A stretch of DNA of 64,000 nucleotides from Streptomyces sp. DHE7-1 (GTDB taxonomy: Bacteria; Actinomycetota; Actinomycetes; Streptomycetales; Streptomycetaceae), in contig JACJDG010000003.1 in assembly GCA_016432725.1 (NCBI GenBank), positions 4,990,001 through 5,054,000 on the forward strand, read 5' to 3'. This document shows, in pieces, positions 1 through 9,237 of the stretch (the first letter of the stretch is position 1; every line of letters starts with the position of its first letter). A model generated the notes under the pieces. The model saw nothing but the letters and a program-made list of their open reading frames with translations. It made no database searches and was not told where the DNA came from. Made by a program: the position numbers and the translations under genes.

Positions 1-2
1 TC

Positions 3-644
3 CGCGAGGAGTACGGCGTCTCGGACACCGTCGCCCTGGAGGCCCGCAAGGTCCTGATGGCCGAGGGTCTGGTGGAGGGGCGCTCCGGCTCGGGGACGTA
101 TGTGCGCGAGCGGCCGGTGCCCAGGAGCGTGGCCCGCTCCGGCTTCCGGCCTTCGGCGGGGGCGACGCCCTTCCGGCAGGAGCAGGCCGACGCCGCGGTG
201 CGCGGCACCTGGGAGTCCAGCAGCGCGCAGGCGACGGCCGGGGCCGTCATCGCCGAGCGGCTCGGTGTCGAGCCCGGCTCGCGCGTCATGCGCACGAAGT
301 ACCTGTTCAGGGAGGCGGGGGAGGCCATGATGCTCTCGACCTCCTGGGAGCCCCTCGCGGTCACCGGCCGTACCCCGGTGATGCTGCCGGAGGAGGGGCC
401 GCTCGGCGGCATGGGTGTGGTCGAGCGGATGCGGGCCATCGACGTCATCGTGGACAACGTCACCGAGGAGGTCGGCGCCCGCCCCGGCCTGGCCGAGGAG
501 CTGCACGTCCTCGGCGGCGTCCCCGGTCATGTGGTCCTCGTCATCCAGCGCACCTACTTCGCCTCCGGCCGCCCCGTGGAGACCGCCGACGTCGTGATCC
601 CGGCCGACCGGTACCGGGTCGCGTACCACCTGCCCGTGAAGTAG
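3..644 (+). CDS. GntR-family transcriptional regulator with UTRA domain, 5'-truncated by the window edge
   Basis: The frame is open from the first bases of the window, so the true start lies upstream. The first ~30 visible residues are the end of a winged helix-turn-helix: a recognition-helix region (VSDTVALEARKVL) followed by the typical GntR wing EGRSGSGTYV. The remaining ~165 residues match a UTRA ligand-binding domain of the HutC subfamily in length and pattern (RLGVEPGSRVMR near the start, VIQRTYF and ADVVIPADRYR near the end). HutC-type GntR proteins usually repress nearby genes until a small effector binds. The ligand and operator cannot be read from the sequence, and the first part of the DNA-binding domain is not visible. 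Confidence 0.85.
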   Translation, partial: REEYGVSDTVALEARKVLMAEGLVEGRSGSGTYVRERPVPRSVARSGFRPSAGATPFRQEQADAAVRGTWESSSAQATAGAVIAERLGVEPGSRVMRTKYLFREAGEAMMLSTSWEPLAVTGRTPVMLPEEGPLGGMGVVERMRAIDVIVDNVTEEVGARPGLAEELHVLGGVPGHVVLVIQRTYFASGRPVETADVVIPADRYRVAYHLPVK

Positions 645-978
645 CGCACACCCCGGCACGCGCCGTGCGTCGCCGCGCCGTCGCACGCCCTGGCACCCCG
701 TGCCGTACCCGCCGCTGCAATCCGGCCGTTCTCCCAGGTGATCGCGGGTGCGGCCGGAACGCCCCCGACCCCGACAACAGCGCGGGGGCGGCGCGTTCAC
801 GGCCGCGCGCCCCCTGCGTTCTGGCTGGTTGCGTACCTCTTTGTGAAAAGACGTATTCGCTCCGTGAAGGTTGGGCGTACGCTCGGGCATATGCGGACTG
901 CGGTTTCCTTAGGCGGGGCTCGGCGGGCGCCCGGGAGTGAGGGAGGGCGGGGCGGTGCGAGAAGGAACGGTGGGGGCC
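645..978. other. Intergenic stretch without a recognisable gene
   Basis: About 330 bases separate the regulator from the next gene. I see no frame with actinobacterial coding character. The last part before 979 is purine-rich and holds the ribosome site GAAGGAACG. A less GC-rich patch at about 836-905 (it contains GTGAAAAGACG) is the likeliest promoter area, but no clear -10/-35 pair can be named. Confidence 0.4.
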
Positions 979-1173
979 ATGAGTGAGGGCACGGACGTCA
1001 CCCTGCCCTGGATCGTGATACGGCAGGACGACAACGGCAATCGCTACCGCGTGGGACGGTACGCGAGCCGGGCCGAGGCCCAGAAGATCGCCGACAGCCT
1101 CGACGACCACGGACACAAGCAGCTCTACTGGGTGGAGCGCATCGGTCAGAACGGCAACGGCGTCCGCAACTGA
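979..1173 (+). CDS. Small conserved SPOR-like protein (64 aa)
   Basis: A 64-residue acidic protein starting at ATG 979, preceded by GAAGGAACG. Upstream in-frame starts would add a Gly/Arg-rich tail and lack a ribosome site, so 979 is preferred. The sequence reads IVIRQDDNGNRYRVGRYASR followed by an AEAQKIADSL helix and a final strand LYWVERI. This beta-alpha-beta pattern with an alternating YRVG strand is like the SPOR/septal-repeat fold and like small Streptomyces proteins annotated as SPOR domain-containing. It has no signal peptide or membrane segment, so it is probably cytoplasmic. A role in binding denuded peptidoglycan is only inferred from the fold resemblance. Confidence 0.7.
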   Translation: MSEGTDVTLPWIVIRQDDNGNRYRVGRYASRAEAQKIADSLDDHGHKQLYWVERIGQNGNGVRN

Positions 1174-1203
1174 CCTTCCCCGCCGTCCCGTAGGCTCCGT
1201 CTC

Positions 1204-1628
1204 ATGACGGATCGCCCCATGACGGACCGGATCGTGGTGGTGGGAGCCGCCCTGCTCGACGCCGGGCGACTGCTCGCCGCGCGCCGCAGCGCACCCCCCG
1301 AGCTGGCCGGACGCTGGGAACTGCCCGGCGGCAAGGTCGAGCCGGGTGAACGGCCCGAGGACGCCCTGACGCGTGAACTCGCCGAGGAACTCGGCGTCGA
1401 CGCCGAGCCCGTCGAACGCGTACCGGGGAGTGGCCGCTGAAGTCCCCCTATGTACTGCGGGTGTGGACCGCCCGGCTGCGTGCCGGCTCCGCCGCCCCCC
1501 GGCCCCTCCAGGACCACGACGAACTGCGCTGGCTCACTCCCGACCGGCTCTGGGAGGTGCCCTGGCTCGACCAGGACGTGCCCGCGGTCCGTGAGGTCGC
1601 CGCCCGTCTCGGCGCGGGAGCGCGCTGA
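1204..1628 (+). CDS. Nudix hydrolase (MutT-like), frameshifted as sequenced
   Basis: Starts at ATG 1204; an alternative in-frame ATG lies five codons later. Residues ~38-60 carry a full Nudix box (GGK-VEPGE-RPEDAL-TRELAEELG), the metal-binding helix that hydrolyses nucleoside diphosphates linked to another moiety. As written the frame ends at 1440, just after GVDAEPVERVPG. The expected continuation (EWPLKSPYVLRVW, then ELRWLTPDRLWEVPWL) is intact in the neighbouring frame to the stop at 1626-1628. Restoring one G in the CCGGGGAG run near 1427 joins them into 141 residues, the normal size for small MutT proteins. Substrate unknown; it could sanitise oxidised nucleotides or process another NDP derivative. 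Confidence 0.8.
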
Positions 1629-1752
1629 GCGGCGCCGCGGCCGCGGCGGGGAGAGCGCCCCTACGCCGTTCGCACCACAGCGCGCCCTCCCGCGCGGTAC
1701 TGCCCCCTGGATACCGGGTATGTGCCCATTAACCCCATGAAAACGGACATGG

Positions 1753-2181
1753 GTGGGCTCGCTGGCCTGGGAAGTGATCGGCGTGATCGACACCGATGGC
1801 GACTGCGCCGAGTGGATTTTCCCCGCGGAGCCGGGTGTCGTGCGCACCGCCCGGGGCGCGGTCCGCGGCCAACTGCGCGGCTGGGACCTCGACTGTGTCG
1901 CCGACCTCGCCGCGCTGCTGGTGAGCGAGCTGGTCACCAACTCCCTGCGGCACGCCACCGGACCCATCGGCGTACGGCTGGTGCGCCCCGCGCGGCTCGG
2001 AGGCACCCTGCTGGTCGAGGTCTCCGACCCGCTCCCCGATCCGCCGCGCGAGCGGGTCGCCCAGCCCGAGGACGAGAGCGGCCGCGGCCTGCAACTGGTG
2101 GCGGGCGCCGCGCGCCGCTGGGGAACCCGGCCCGGCGGTGGCGGAAAGACCGTCTGGTTCGAGCTGGCGGTGCCCGGCTGA
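1753..2181 (+). CDS. Anti-sigma-type ATP-binding protein (HATPase_c_2, 142 aa)
   Basis: GTG start at 1753. The whole protein is a GHKL/HATPase_c_2 domain of the kind found in SpoIIAB/RsbW-like serine kinases, which are abundant in Streptomyces. The N-box is LLVSELVTNSLRHA (residues ~56-69), an aspartate follows in VEVSDPLPDPP, and the G-box is SGRGLQLV, with KTVWFEL as the last strand. Such proteins sequester sigma factors or phosphorylate anti-sigma antagonists. It lies directly before a SpoIIE-type phosphatase that carries its own HATPase domain, which hints at a common partner-switching pathway. The sigma factor or antagonist it controls is not encoded nearby and cannot be named. Confidence 0.85.
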   Translation: MGSLAWEVIGVIDTDGDCAEWIFPAEPGVVRTARGAVRGQLRGWDLDCVADLAALLVSELVTNSLRHATGPIGVRLVRPARLGGTLLVEVSDPLPDPPRERVAQPEDESGRGLQLVAGAARRWGTRPGGGGKTVWFELAVPG

Positions 2182-2431
2182 GTGCGGTGTACATCCCGGT
2201 GTGCGCCGTCCATCCCGCGAGGCTGCCCGGTGACCGGTGCGGGGGGACGTGATTCGAGGCCGTGTTACCTGGTTAGAAGACTGGAAGTGTTGTCGCGGCC
2301 CGGTCCGAAAAGCACCTCGACCGAGCTGTGATCGTGAACACCGTGTTGTGCGGCGCCGTAGTGCTGGATACTGTGGGCAGCCGCCCCCGGTGACCGGTAC
2401 CGGGTGCGGTGAGCTGGAGGGGACGGTTCGC

Positions 2432-5019
2432 GTGAGCGAGATACCAGCGAAGGCCACGGAGTCCGAGGACCCGTCGGACGGCGCGAGTGACCGGGCCGCA
2501 CGCAACGCGGGCGGCCCGGGTGACGCCATGTGGCAGAGCAGTCCGCCCGGCTCCATCTACGACTACATCAGGGTGGCGTCCTTCTCCATCGGCGCCGATG
2601 GACTGGTCGACCAGTGGAGCCTGCGCGCCGAGCAGCTCTTCGGCATCCCCGCCGAACGCGCCGTCGGGATGGACCCGATCGATGCCTTCGTCGACTCCGA
2701 CCTGCGCGAGCGCAGCCAGCGCAAGATGGCCGAGATCCTCGACGGGCGGGAGTGGACCGGGGTGGTGCCCTTCCGGATGCCGGACGGCCCGGACGGCGCC
2801 CGGGGCGAGGAAGGTCTCGCCGAGGTCTACGTCATGCCCACCCGGACCGCCGAGAGCGAGCGGGCCGCCGTGTGCATCGTGGTGGACGTCCGCACCCTGC
2901 GCAGCATCGAGACGGACCTCGCCGCCTCGCAGGCGATTTTCGGTCAGTCTCCGTTCGGATTCCTGCTGATCGACACCGATCTGAGGGTCCGTCGGGCCAA
3001 CATGCGTTTCGCCTCCATCTTCGGCGGAACCCCGGACGACCACCGTGGCAAGGGAGTCCACGACTACCTGCCGCGCGCCGAGGCGGATCGGGTTTCGGCC
3101 ACGCTGCGGCGCGTGCTGGAGACCGGTGACTCCATCACCGACATGCATGTGACCGGGTTCGTGCCCGGCTCCGAGGAGCGCCGGCACTGGTCCGTCAACC
3201 TCTACCGGGTGCACAGCGGCAGCGGCCGGCCCATCGGCATCGCCTGGCTCGGCACCGACATCACCGCCCGCCGCGCGGCCGCCCGGGAGGCGGCCGCGGC
3301 CCGGCGCAACCTCGCGCTGCTCAACGAGGCCGGCGCCCGCATAGGCAACTCCCTCGACCTGGAGACCACGGCCCGCGAACTCCTCGACGTCGTGGTCCCC
3401 GGCTTCTGCGACCTCGCCACCGTCGACCTCTACCAGGGGCTGCTCATCGGCGACGAGACCCCGCCCGGCCTCGCCGACGGCAGCGCCGAACTGCGGCGCG
3501 TCGCCTTCGCGAGCGCCGTCTCCGACGCGCCGCTCAGCGGCTCCGGTGACGCGGTCGCGGTCGGCGCGGTCCACCACTTCCCCTTCAACTCGCCCTGTGC
3601 GGACGCCCTGCGCACCGCCCGCCCGCAGCACGTGCCGCCGGAGGACGGGGAACTCGTGCAGTCGACGCTGGCCGTGCCGATGGTCGCCCACGACACCGTC
3701 GTCGGACTCGCGCGGTTCGCCCGCACCAAGGGCAGCGAGCCGTTCGGCGACCGGGACCGGGACCTCGCGGTGGAGCTGGCCGCGCGCGCCGCCGTCTGCA
3801 TCGACAACGCCCGCCTGTACCGCCGTGAGCACGAGCGGGCGCTGATACTCCAGCGCTCCCTGCTCCCGCCCGGCGACCCCGAGGCCTCCGGTCTCGACAT
3901 CGCGTGCCGCTACCTGCCGGGCAACGCGGCCACCGAGGTCGGCGGCGACTGGTTCGACGTCATAGAACTCCCCGGTCACCGCACCGCGCTGGTCGTCGGC
4001 GACGTCATGGGGCGCGGGCTGCGCGCGGCGGTCGCGATGGGCGAACTGCGCACGGCCGTGAGGACCCTGGCGCTGCTGGACCTCGAACCGGCCGAGGTGC
4101 TCTCCGCGCTGGACGAGATCGCCCGCGGCCTCGGCACCCCCGGCGGCGTCCAGCAGGCCACCCGCGCGGCGCGCCAGCCCCGCGACGCCGACCTCTCCGA
4201 GGTGTACCTCGCGACCTGTGTGTACGCCGTCTACGACTCCGTCACCAGGCGCTGTACGTTCGCCAACGCCGGCCACCTGCCGCCGGTGCTGGTGGAGCCC
4301 GGCGAGGCGGCCCTGATGCTCGACGTGCCGCCCGGGATGCCGCTCGGCGTGGGCGGCGAGCCGTTCGAGGAGGTCGAGGTCGAACTGCCGGAGGGCGCGC
4401 TGCTGGCCCTCTACACGGACGGCCTGGTCGAGTCCCGCGACCACCCCTCGACGAGGGGCTCCAGGCCTTCGTGGGCGCGCTCACCGACCCCTCCAGGCCC
4501 CTGGAGGACGTCTGCGACCACGTCCTGAGCACCCTCGACACCCACCACGGCGAGGACGACATCGCGCTGCTGATGGCCCGGGTCCAGGGGTTGCCCGCCG
4601 AGTCCGTCGGCGACTGGACGCTGCCGCGTGAGCCGCGCAGCGTGGGGCGGGCCCGGGAGTACGCCCGGGCGCAGTTGGTCGGCTGGGGCCTCGAGCCCCT
4701 GGTCGACACGACGGAGCTGCTCGTCAGTGAACTCGTGACGAACGCGCTGCGCTACGGGGAGGGCGAGATCAGGCTGCGGCTGCTGCTGGACCGGACCCTG
4801 GTGTGCGAGGTGTGGGACTCCGGTCTCGTGCAGCCGCGGCGACGCCGGGCCCGGGACACGGACGAGGGCGGCCGCGGCCTGCAACTCGTCGGGCTGCTCA
4901 GCGCGGCCTGGGGCTCGCGGCGCACGCCGCGCGGCAAGACGGTGTGGTTCGAACTCCCGCTCCCCGGCGGCGAGACCGGCCTGACCGATCCGGCGGAGGC
5001 CCTGCTCAGCCTGTTCTGA
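2432..5019 (+). CDS. PAS-PAS-GAF-SpoIIE phosphatase-HATPase fusion, one frameshift as sequenced
   Basis: The chosen start is GTG 2432 (VSEIPAKATE), about ten bases after a GGAGG; longer upstream starts give non-typical sequence. After repair the product has 862 residues: PAS (~40-155), PAS (~160-285), GAF (~290-460), a PP2C-like SpoIIE serine phosphatase (~470-700), and a C-terminal HATPase_c_2 kinase-like domain (~725-860). Phosphatase metal residues are visible in GGDWFDV, VVGDVMGRG, LYTDGLVESRD and HGEDDIALL; the HATPase N-box is SELVTNALRYGEG. The frame breaks at ~4443-4450, where one C is missing from CCACCCCTC; the rest (LDEGLQAFVGALT) continues in the next frame. Such sensor proteins dephosphorylate anti-sigma antagonists. 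The PAS/GAF signals are unknown. No membrane segment, so cytoplasmic. Confidence 0.88.
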
Positions 5020-5304
5020 GAACCGGACCCGGCGGGGCGGTGCGGCCGCGGCGACGGGCTCCCTGGGTGACCGGCGTCGTCTCCGGCAACTCCCCTGTCC
5101 GTGCGGCGAGCTGTCCGACTCGGCGCCCGTGTGCGGCGCCGCGTACCGCGCGCCTCCCGCCGGGCCCGGCAGGAGGTGCCGCACGAGCCGCCGCCCCGCC
5201 GGGGCCGCTCGGCGGATGACCGGGGGCGCCGCTCGCCCGGGCGGCCCACTGGGCTGTCGGCCCGAGCCGGGCCCAGCCTCTGACGGACGCCCGGGGCAGG
5301 TGGG

Positions 5305-6852
5305 TCACGGCAGGTGGCGGCGGGAGCGGGTCCCGGGGCCGCCGAAGCTCGCCGGGGGGCCGCCGTCCGGGTCCTCGGCCAGGAGGATGCCGCCGAGGAC
5401 GGCGCCGGTGAGGCCGGTGGCGTGGCCGTCGGCGAACGGGTTCCCGTGGGTACGCACGTCCCGCTCGGCCAGCTCCCGGGCCTGCCCGGCGAGCACGTCC
5501 GCCTCCGTGCCCGAGCCCAGGGCCCGTACCGCCTGCGCCAGCCGGGCCCGCGCCGAGGCGCCCACCGCCGCCCGGTGCACGGCGACGAACTCCTCCGTGG
5601 CGTCGACCGAGGCACGTGACACGAGCAGCGCGGCGGCCTCCAGCACCCCGGACCGCCCCGCCTCCAGGCGTTCCACGGCCCGCGTGATCCTGCGCAGCGC
5701 GTCCAGCGGGTCGTGCGGACCGCCGGTCAGCTCGGCGCGCACGGCGGCCGACGCGGCGTCCGCGTGCGCGAGCCGGGCCCGCAGTTCACCACCGGTGAGG
5801 GAGGTGCGCCCGCCCTCCTTGCGCGCCCGGCGATCTCCGCCTCCGCGCCGGTCAGCGCGGCCGGCACCAGTGCGGCCGCCTCCCGCAGCCGGGCCGCCAG
5901 CCGCTCCACCCCGTCCACCAGGACACCGGCCTGCGTGACACCGCCCTCGGCGGCGCGCAGCTGCCGCGCCGCCCGCGACAGCTCACCCGAATCGGCGCAC
6001 TGCCGCGCCTCGTTGAGCCGCTCGGTGGTGAACACCAGCCGGTCCTTCGCCTGTTCCACGTATCCGGTGACGGGTGCGCTCGCCGAGGGCGCGTGGCGCT
6101 CCCGCAGCCCGGCGGCCGTCGCCTGCGCCGCCGCCGTCCGCGCGGCCAGCTCACGGAACCGCGCCTCCGCGACCTCCAGGGCCGCGGTCACCCCCTGCTC
6201 CAGCCCGCGCAGCCGGTCCAGCTCCGCCGCCTCGGCGTCCAGCCGCCGTCCCGCCTCCGCGCACCGTCCGACCACCCCGACCAGTGCCTGCCGGCGGGCC
6301 GCCGCGTCCTCCGGAACGCCCTCCTCGTACCGCCGCCACATCGCGAACGCGGCCGACAGCTCGGTCTCCGCCGCCCGCAGGGCGTGGGTGAACGGCTCGA
6401 CCGCCTCCGCCCGAACAGCTCCTCGACGTAGACGAGTTCTTCCCGGCTGCCGCGCACGCAGTCGTCGGCCAGTACCAGCGCGGCACGGGCCTGCCGCTCG
6501 CTCTCGGCCGTGGTGGGCACCGGCGGCGCCGCCGGCACCACGCCCGGTGTGGTGCGGGTCCGGGCCCGCCGGGTGCGCCGCAGATACCCGTAACCGGCCA
6601 GCGCCCCGGCCGCGGCGAGGGCGGCGAGCGGCAGCACGAGGTCGGTCGCGGAGGTCTCGTCCTGCCCCGGTGCGGCGGAGCCGGCGACCGGCCCGGCCGG
6701 GGCGGCGGGAACCGGATCACCGCCCCCCGCCGTCATCATCGGCAACACCAGCCACCCGGTTCCCACGAGCGCGCCGGCCGCCGCGAGCGCCACGCGCACC
6801 CGTAGGGGTGCGCGGGTGCGCCGGGGCCGGCCGCGGATCGGGAGGGCGTCAC
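5305..6852 (-). pseudogene. Membrane-anchored coiled-coil protein like the C-terminal part of TPM-domain proteins, broken by frameshifts
   Basis: Three minus-strand segments read as one protein of ~516 residues if single G/C bases are restored near 5815 and 6410, plus a third near 6830 if GTG 6852 is the start. A hydrophobic segment (GALVGTGWLVLPMM) and a second one (VLPLAALAAAGALAGYGYL) are followed by RRTRRARTRT. Then comes a long Ala/Arg/Glu-rich helical region containing AMWRRYEEGVPED and ERLNEARQCADSGE. That helical region is like the tail of actinobacterial TPM-domain membrane proteins, but the N-terminal TPM domain itself is absent here. The start is uncertain: the alternative GTG at ~6809 avoids the third shift. 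Function unknown. Whether the breaks are errors or decay cannot be decided. Confidence 0.6.
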
Positions 6853-6916
6853 ATTTCGGAGCGTATGGGCAGGTAGGCGCCCGCGCGAGTGGGGCGGACG
6901 CGGCTGGGGGAAGACT

Positions 6917-8458
6917 GTGACAGGGGGTCGGGATGGACAGGGAACGGCACGACCGGAAGAGGGAACCGAACGAGGAGGCACCGGAGAGCCGACCCCCGAG
7001 CCCCGGCCCGCACCCGCCGACGAGCACCTCGCTCCCACCGGTGATCGGCCCGCTCCCACGAACACCCCGACCGCCCCGTCCGACCAGCGGCCGGATCCCG
7101 CGGACGGCCCGCTCACGCCCGCCGGCGGACGGCCGGATCCCGCCGACGGCCTGCCCGTACCGGCCGACGAGCAGGGCGCACTCGCCGAGCACCGCCCCGG
7201 CCCCGCGGGCGGCCCGCTCGCACCCGCCGATGGGCGACCCGATGCAGCCGACGGCCCGCTCGTCGTAGTCGCCGAGCACCGCTCCGATCCCGCGGACAAC
7301 TCGCCCACACCCGCCGACGAGCAGGGCGCACTCGCCGAGCACCGCCCCGGCCCGCGGGCGGCCCGCTCGCACCCGCCGACGACCAGCCCGCACCCGCCAT
7401 CGACCAACCTGTCCCCGCCGCCGACCAGCCCCCGCCCGCCAACAGCGGAAAACCCAGGCGCCGCCGTCTTCGCCGTGTTCTGCTCGCGGTGCTCCTGGCT
7501 CTGACGCTGCCCCTGCTCACCGCCGAGACGGGCCTGCGTCTCAACTACAACGGCACCCCCGCCCCAGGCACCCTCACCCGGCACAAGGACGCCCTCTGGC
7601 TGGGGCACGCCTGGGTGGACGGCCGCAAGAGCGACGCGGACGTCAAGGCTCTCGCCGCCCGCCTCCGGGGCACCGGCATCCGTGACCTCTACGTCCACTC
7701 CGGGCCCCTGGAGCACGACGGCACGCTCCCGAAGTCGGCGTACAGGAAGGCGGGTTGGCTCACGGCGGCCGTGCACCGGGAACTCCCCGGCGTCCGGGTC
7801 CAGGCCTGGCTCGGCGACGTGCTGGCCAGTGAGGGCCCCGACGGGCTGCACCTGGAGCGCGCCGCCACCCGCGAGGCGATCGTCGCGTCGACCCGTGGCG
7901 TCCTCGACGCCGGCTTCGAGGGCGCCCACTTCGACCTGGAGCCCCTCCACTCCGGCGACCGCGACTACCTCTCCCTCCTCGACGACCTGCGCGCCCTCAC
8001 CCGGGACCGTCACGCCCTGCTCTCCGTCGCCGCCCACCAGATCGACCCGCTGCCCGGCTTCCACTCCTTCTGGGCACGACCACCGGCCACCCCAAGTGGT
8101 GGTCGCAGGCCTACTTCGGGCAGGTGGCGCGCCGCGTGGACCAGATCGCCGTGATGTCGTACGACACCATGCAGCCGCTGCAGAGCCTGTACGGCGGCTA
8201 TGTGGCCCAGCAGACCAGCCTCGCGCTGGAGGTCACGCCCATGAGCACCGACCTGCTCATGGGCCTGCCCTTCTACCACGAGAACCGCTTCGGCCACTGG
8301 GCCCACGCGGAGACCGTCCCGGCCGCCGTCCGCGGCGTCCGGCTCGGCCTGTCCCGCACCGACGCCGGCCGCACCCGCTTCGGTGTCGCCCTGTACGTCG
8401 ACTTCGCGGCCACCGAGGACGACTGGGCCGCGTACCGGCGGGACTGGGTGCGGGGTAG
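6917..8458 (+). pseudogene. Pro-rich, membrane-anchored GH18-like glycosidase domain protein, frameshifted as sequenced
   Basis: GTG start at 6917 after GGGGGAAG. The first ~170 residues are a proline-rich repeat (P-A-D-G/E units). A membrane anchor follows (RRVLLAVLLALTLPLL), then a ~330-residue barrel-like domain. GFEGAHFDLEPL resembles the catalytic DxxDxE strand of GH18 chitinase-like enzymes, and IAVMSYDTM resembles their later MxYD strand, so it may act on an envelope or extracellular polysaccharide. One C is missing near 7350, one G near 8072, and probably one G near 8453, after which TAG 8456-8458 ends the gene; as written it reads on to 8621, antisense to sdhB. The repaired length is 514 residues. 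Substrate unknown. Confidence 0.6.
7163..7379 (+). repeat. Two near-identical ~67-base direct repeats inside the Pro-rich coding region
   Basis: Positions 7163-7230 and 7313-7379 are the same sequence (both contain GAGCAGGGCGCACTC) except that the first reads CGGCCCCGCGG and the second CGGCCCGCGG. The missing C in the second copy causes the first frame break of this gene. Confidence 0.85.
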
Positions 8459-8467
8459 TACCGCCCG

Positions 8468-9237
8468 CTACGAGGAGCGTCTCCTGATCTTCGAGCCCAG
8501 CCACACCAGCGGGTCGTACTTGCGGTCGACGGCGCGTTCCTTCAACGGGATCAGGGCGTTGTCCGTGATCCGGATGCCCTCCGGGCAGACCTCCGTGCAG
8601 CACTTGGTGATGTTGCAGTAGCCGAGGCCGTGCTCGTCCTGGGCCGTGCGACCGCGGTCCAGGCCCTGCTCGGCGGCCGCGTCCAGCGGGTGCATGTCCA
8701 GCTCGGCGATGCGCATCAGGAAGCGCGGCCCGGCGTACGCCGCCTTGTTCTCCTCGTGGTCGCGCACCACGTGACAGACGTCCTGGCACAGGAAGCACTC
8801 GATGCACTTGCGGAACTCCTGCGAGCGCTCCACGTCCTCCTGCGACATGCGGTACTCGCCGGGCCCAGCCCGGCCGGCGGCACGAACGCCGGGACCTCCC
8901 TGGCCTTGCGGTAGTTGTAGCCGACGTCCGTCACCAGGTCCCGGACCACCGGGAAGGCCCGCAGCGGGGTGATGGTGATCGTCTCGTCCCGGCCGAACAC
9001 CGACATGCGGGTCATGCACAGCAGCCGGGGCCGCCCGTTGACCTCCGCCGAGCAGGAACCGCACTTGCCCGCCTTGCAGTTCCAGCGCACCGCGAGATCG
9101 GGTGCCTGGGTGGCCTGGAGGCGGTGCACGATGTCGAGCACCACCTCGCCGTCGTTGACCTCGACCGTGAAGTCCGCCAGGCCACCGCCGCTCACATCGC
9201 CCCGCCACACCTTGAAGCGGGCCTCGTAGCTGCTCAC
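8468..9237 (-). CDS. sdhB: Succinate dehydrogenase iron-sulfur subunit, one frameshift as sequenced
   Basis: GTG start at 9237 overlaps the sdhA stop by four bases (GTGA), indicating translational coupling. The N-terminal ferredoxin-like domain has the [2Fe-2S] ligands in CKAGKCGSC and a later LLCM cysteine. The C-terminal domain has CIECFLCQDVCH and CNITKCCTEVCPEG for the [4Fe-4S] and [3Fe-4S] clusters. The subunit passes electrons from the flavoprotein to the membrane anchor. One G is missing near 8862 (between AGLGPG and EYRMSQEDV), so the protein is split as written; repaired length is 256 residues. The lack of a typical hydrophobic SdhCD pair downstream fits the non-classical actinobacterial enzyme. 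Confidence 0.9.

Noticed and set aside
7000..7400. Repeated segments resembling a CRISPR array
   Set aside because: Units are coding, unequal in length and not separated by unique spacers of constant size.
6188..8064. Minus-strand frames with repeated LVGGxG or SAG units opposite the Pro-rich gene
   Set aside because: They are the reverse reading of the P-A-D repeat on the plus strand, where a ribosome site, membrane helix and domain follow in order.
8459..8621. C-terminal extension of the GH18-like protein antisense to sdhB
   Set aside because: A stop (TAG 8456-8458) appears in the correct frame if one G is restored, and the extension only mirrors sdhB.
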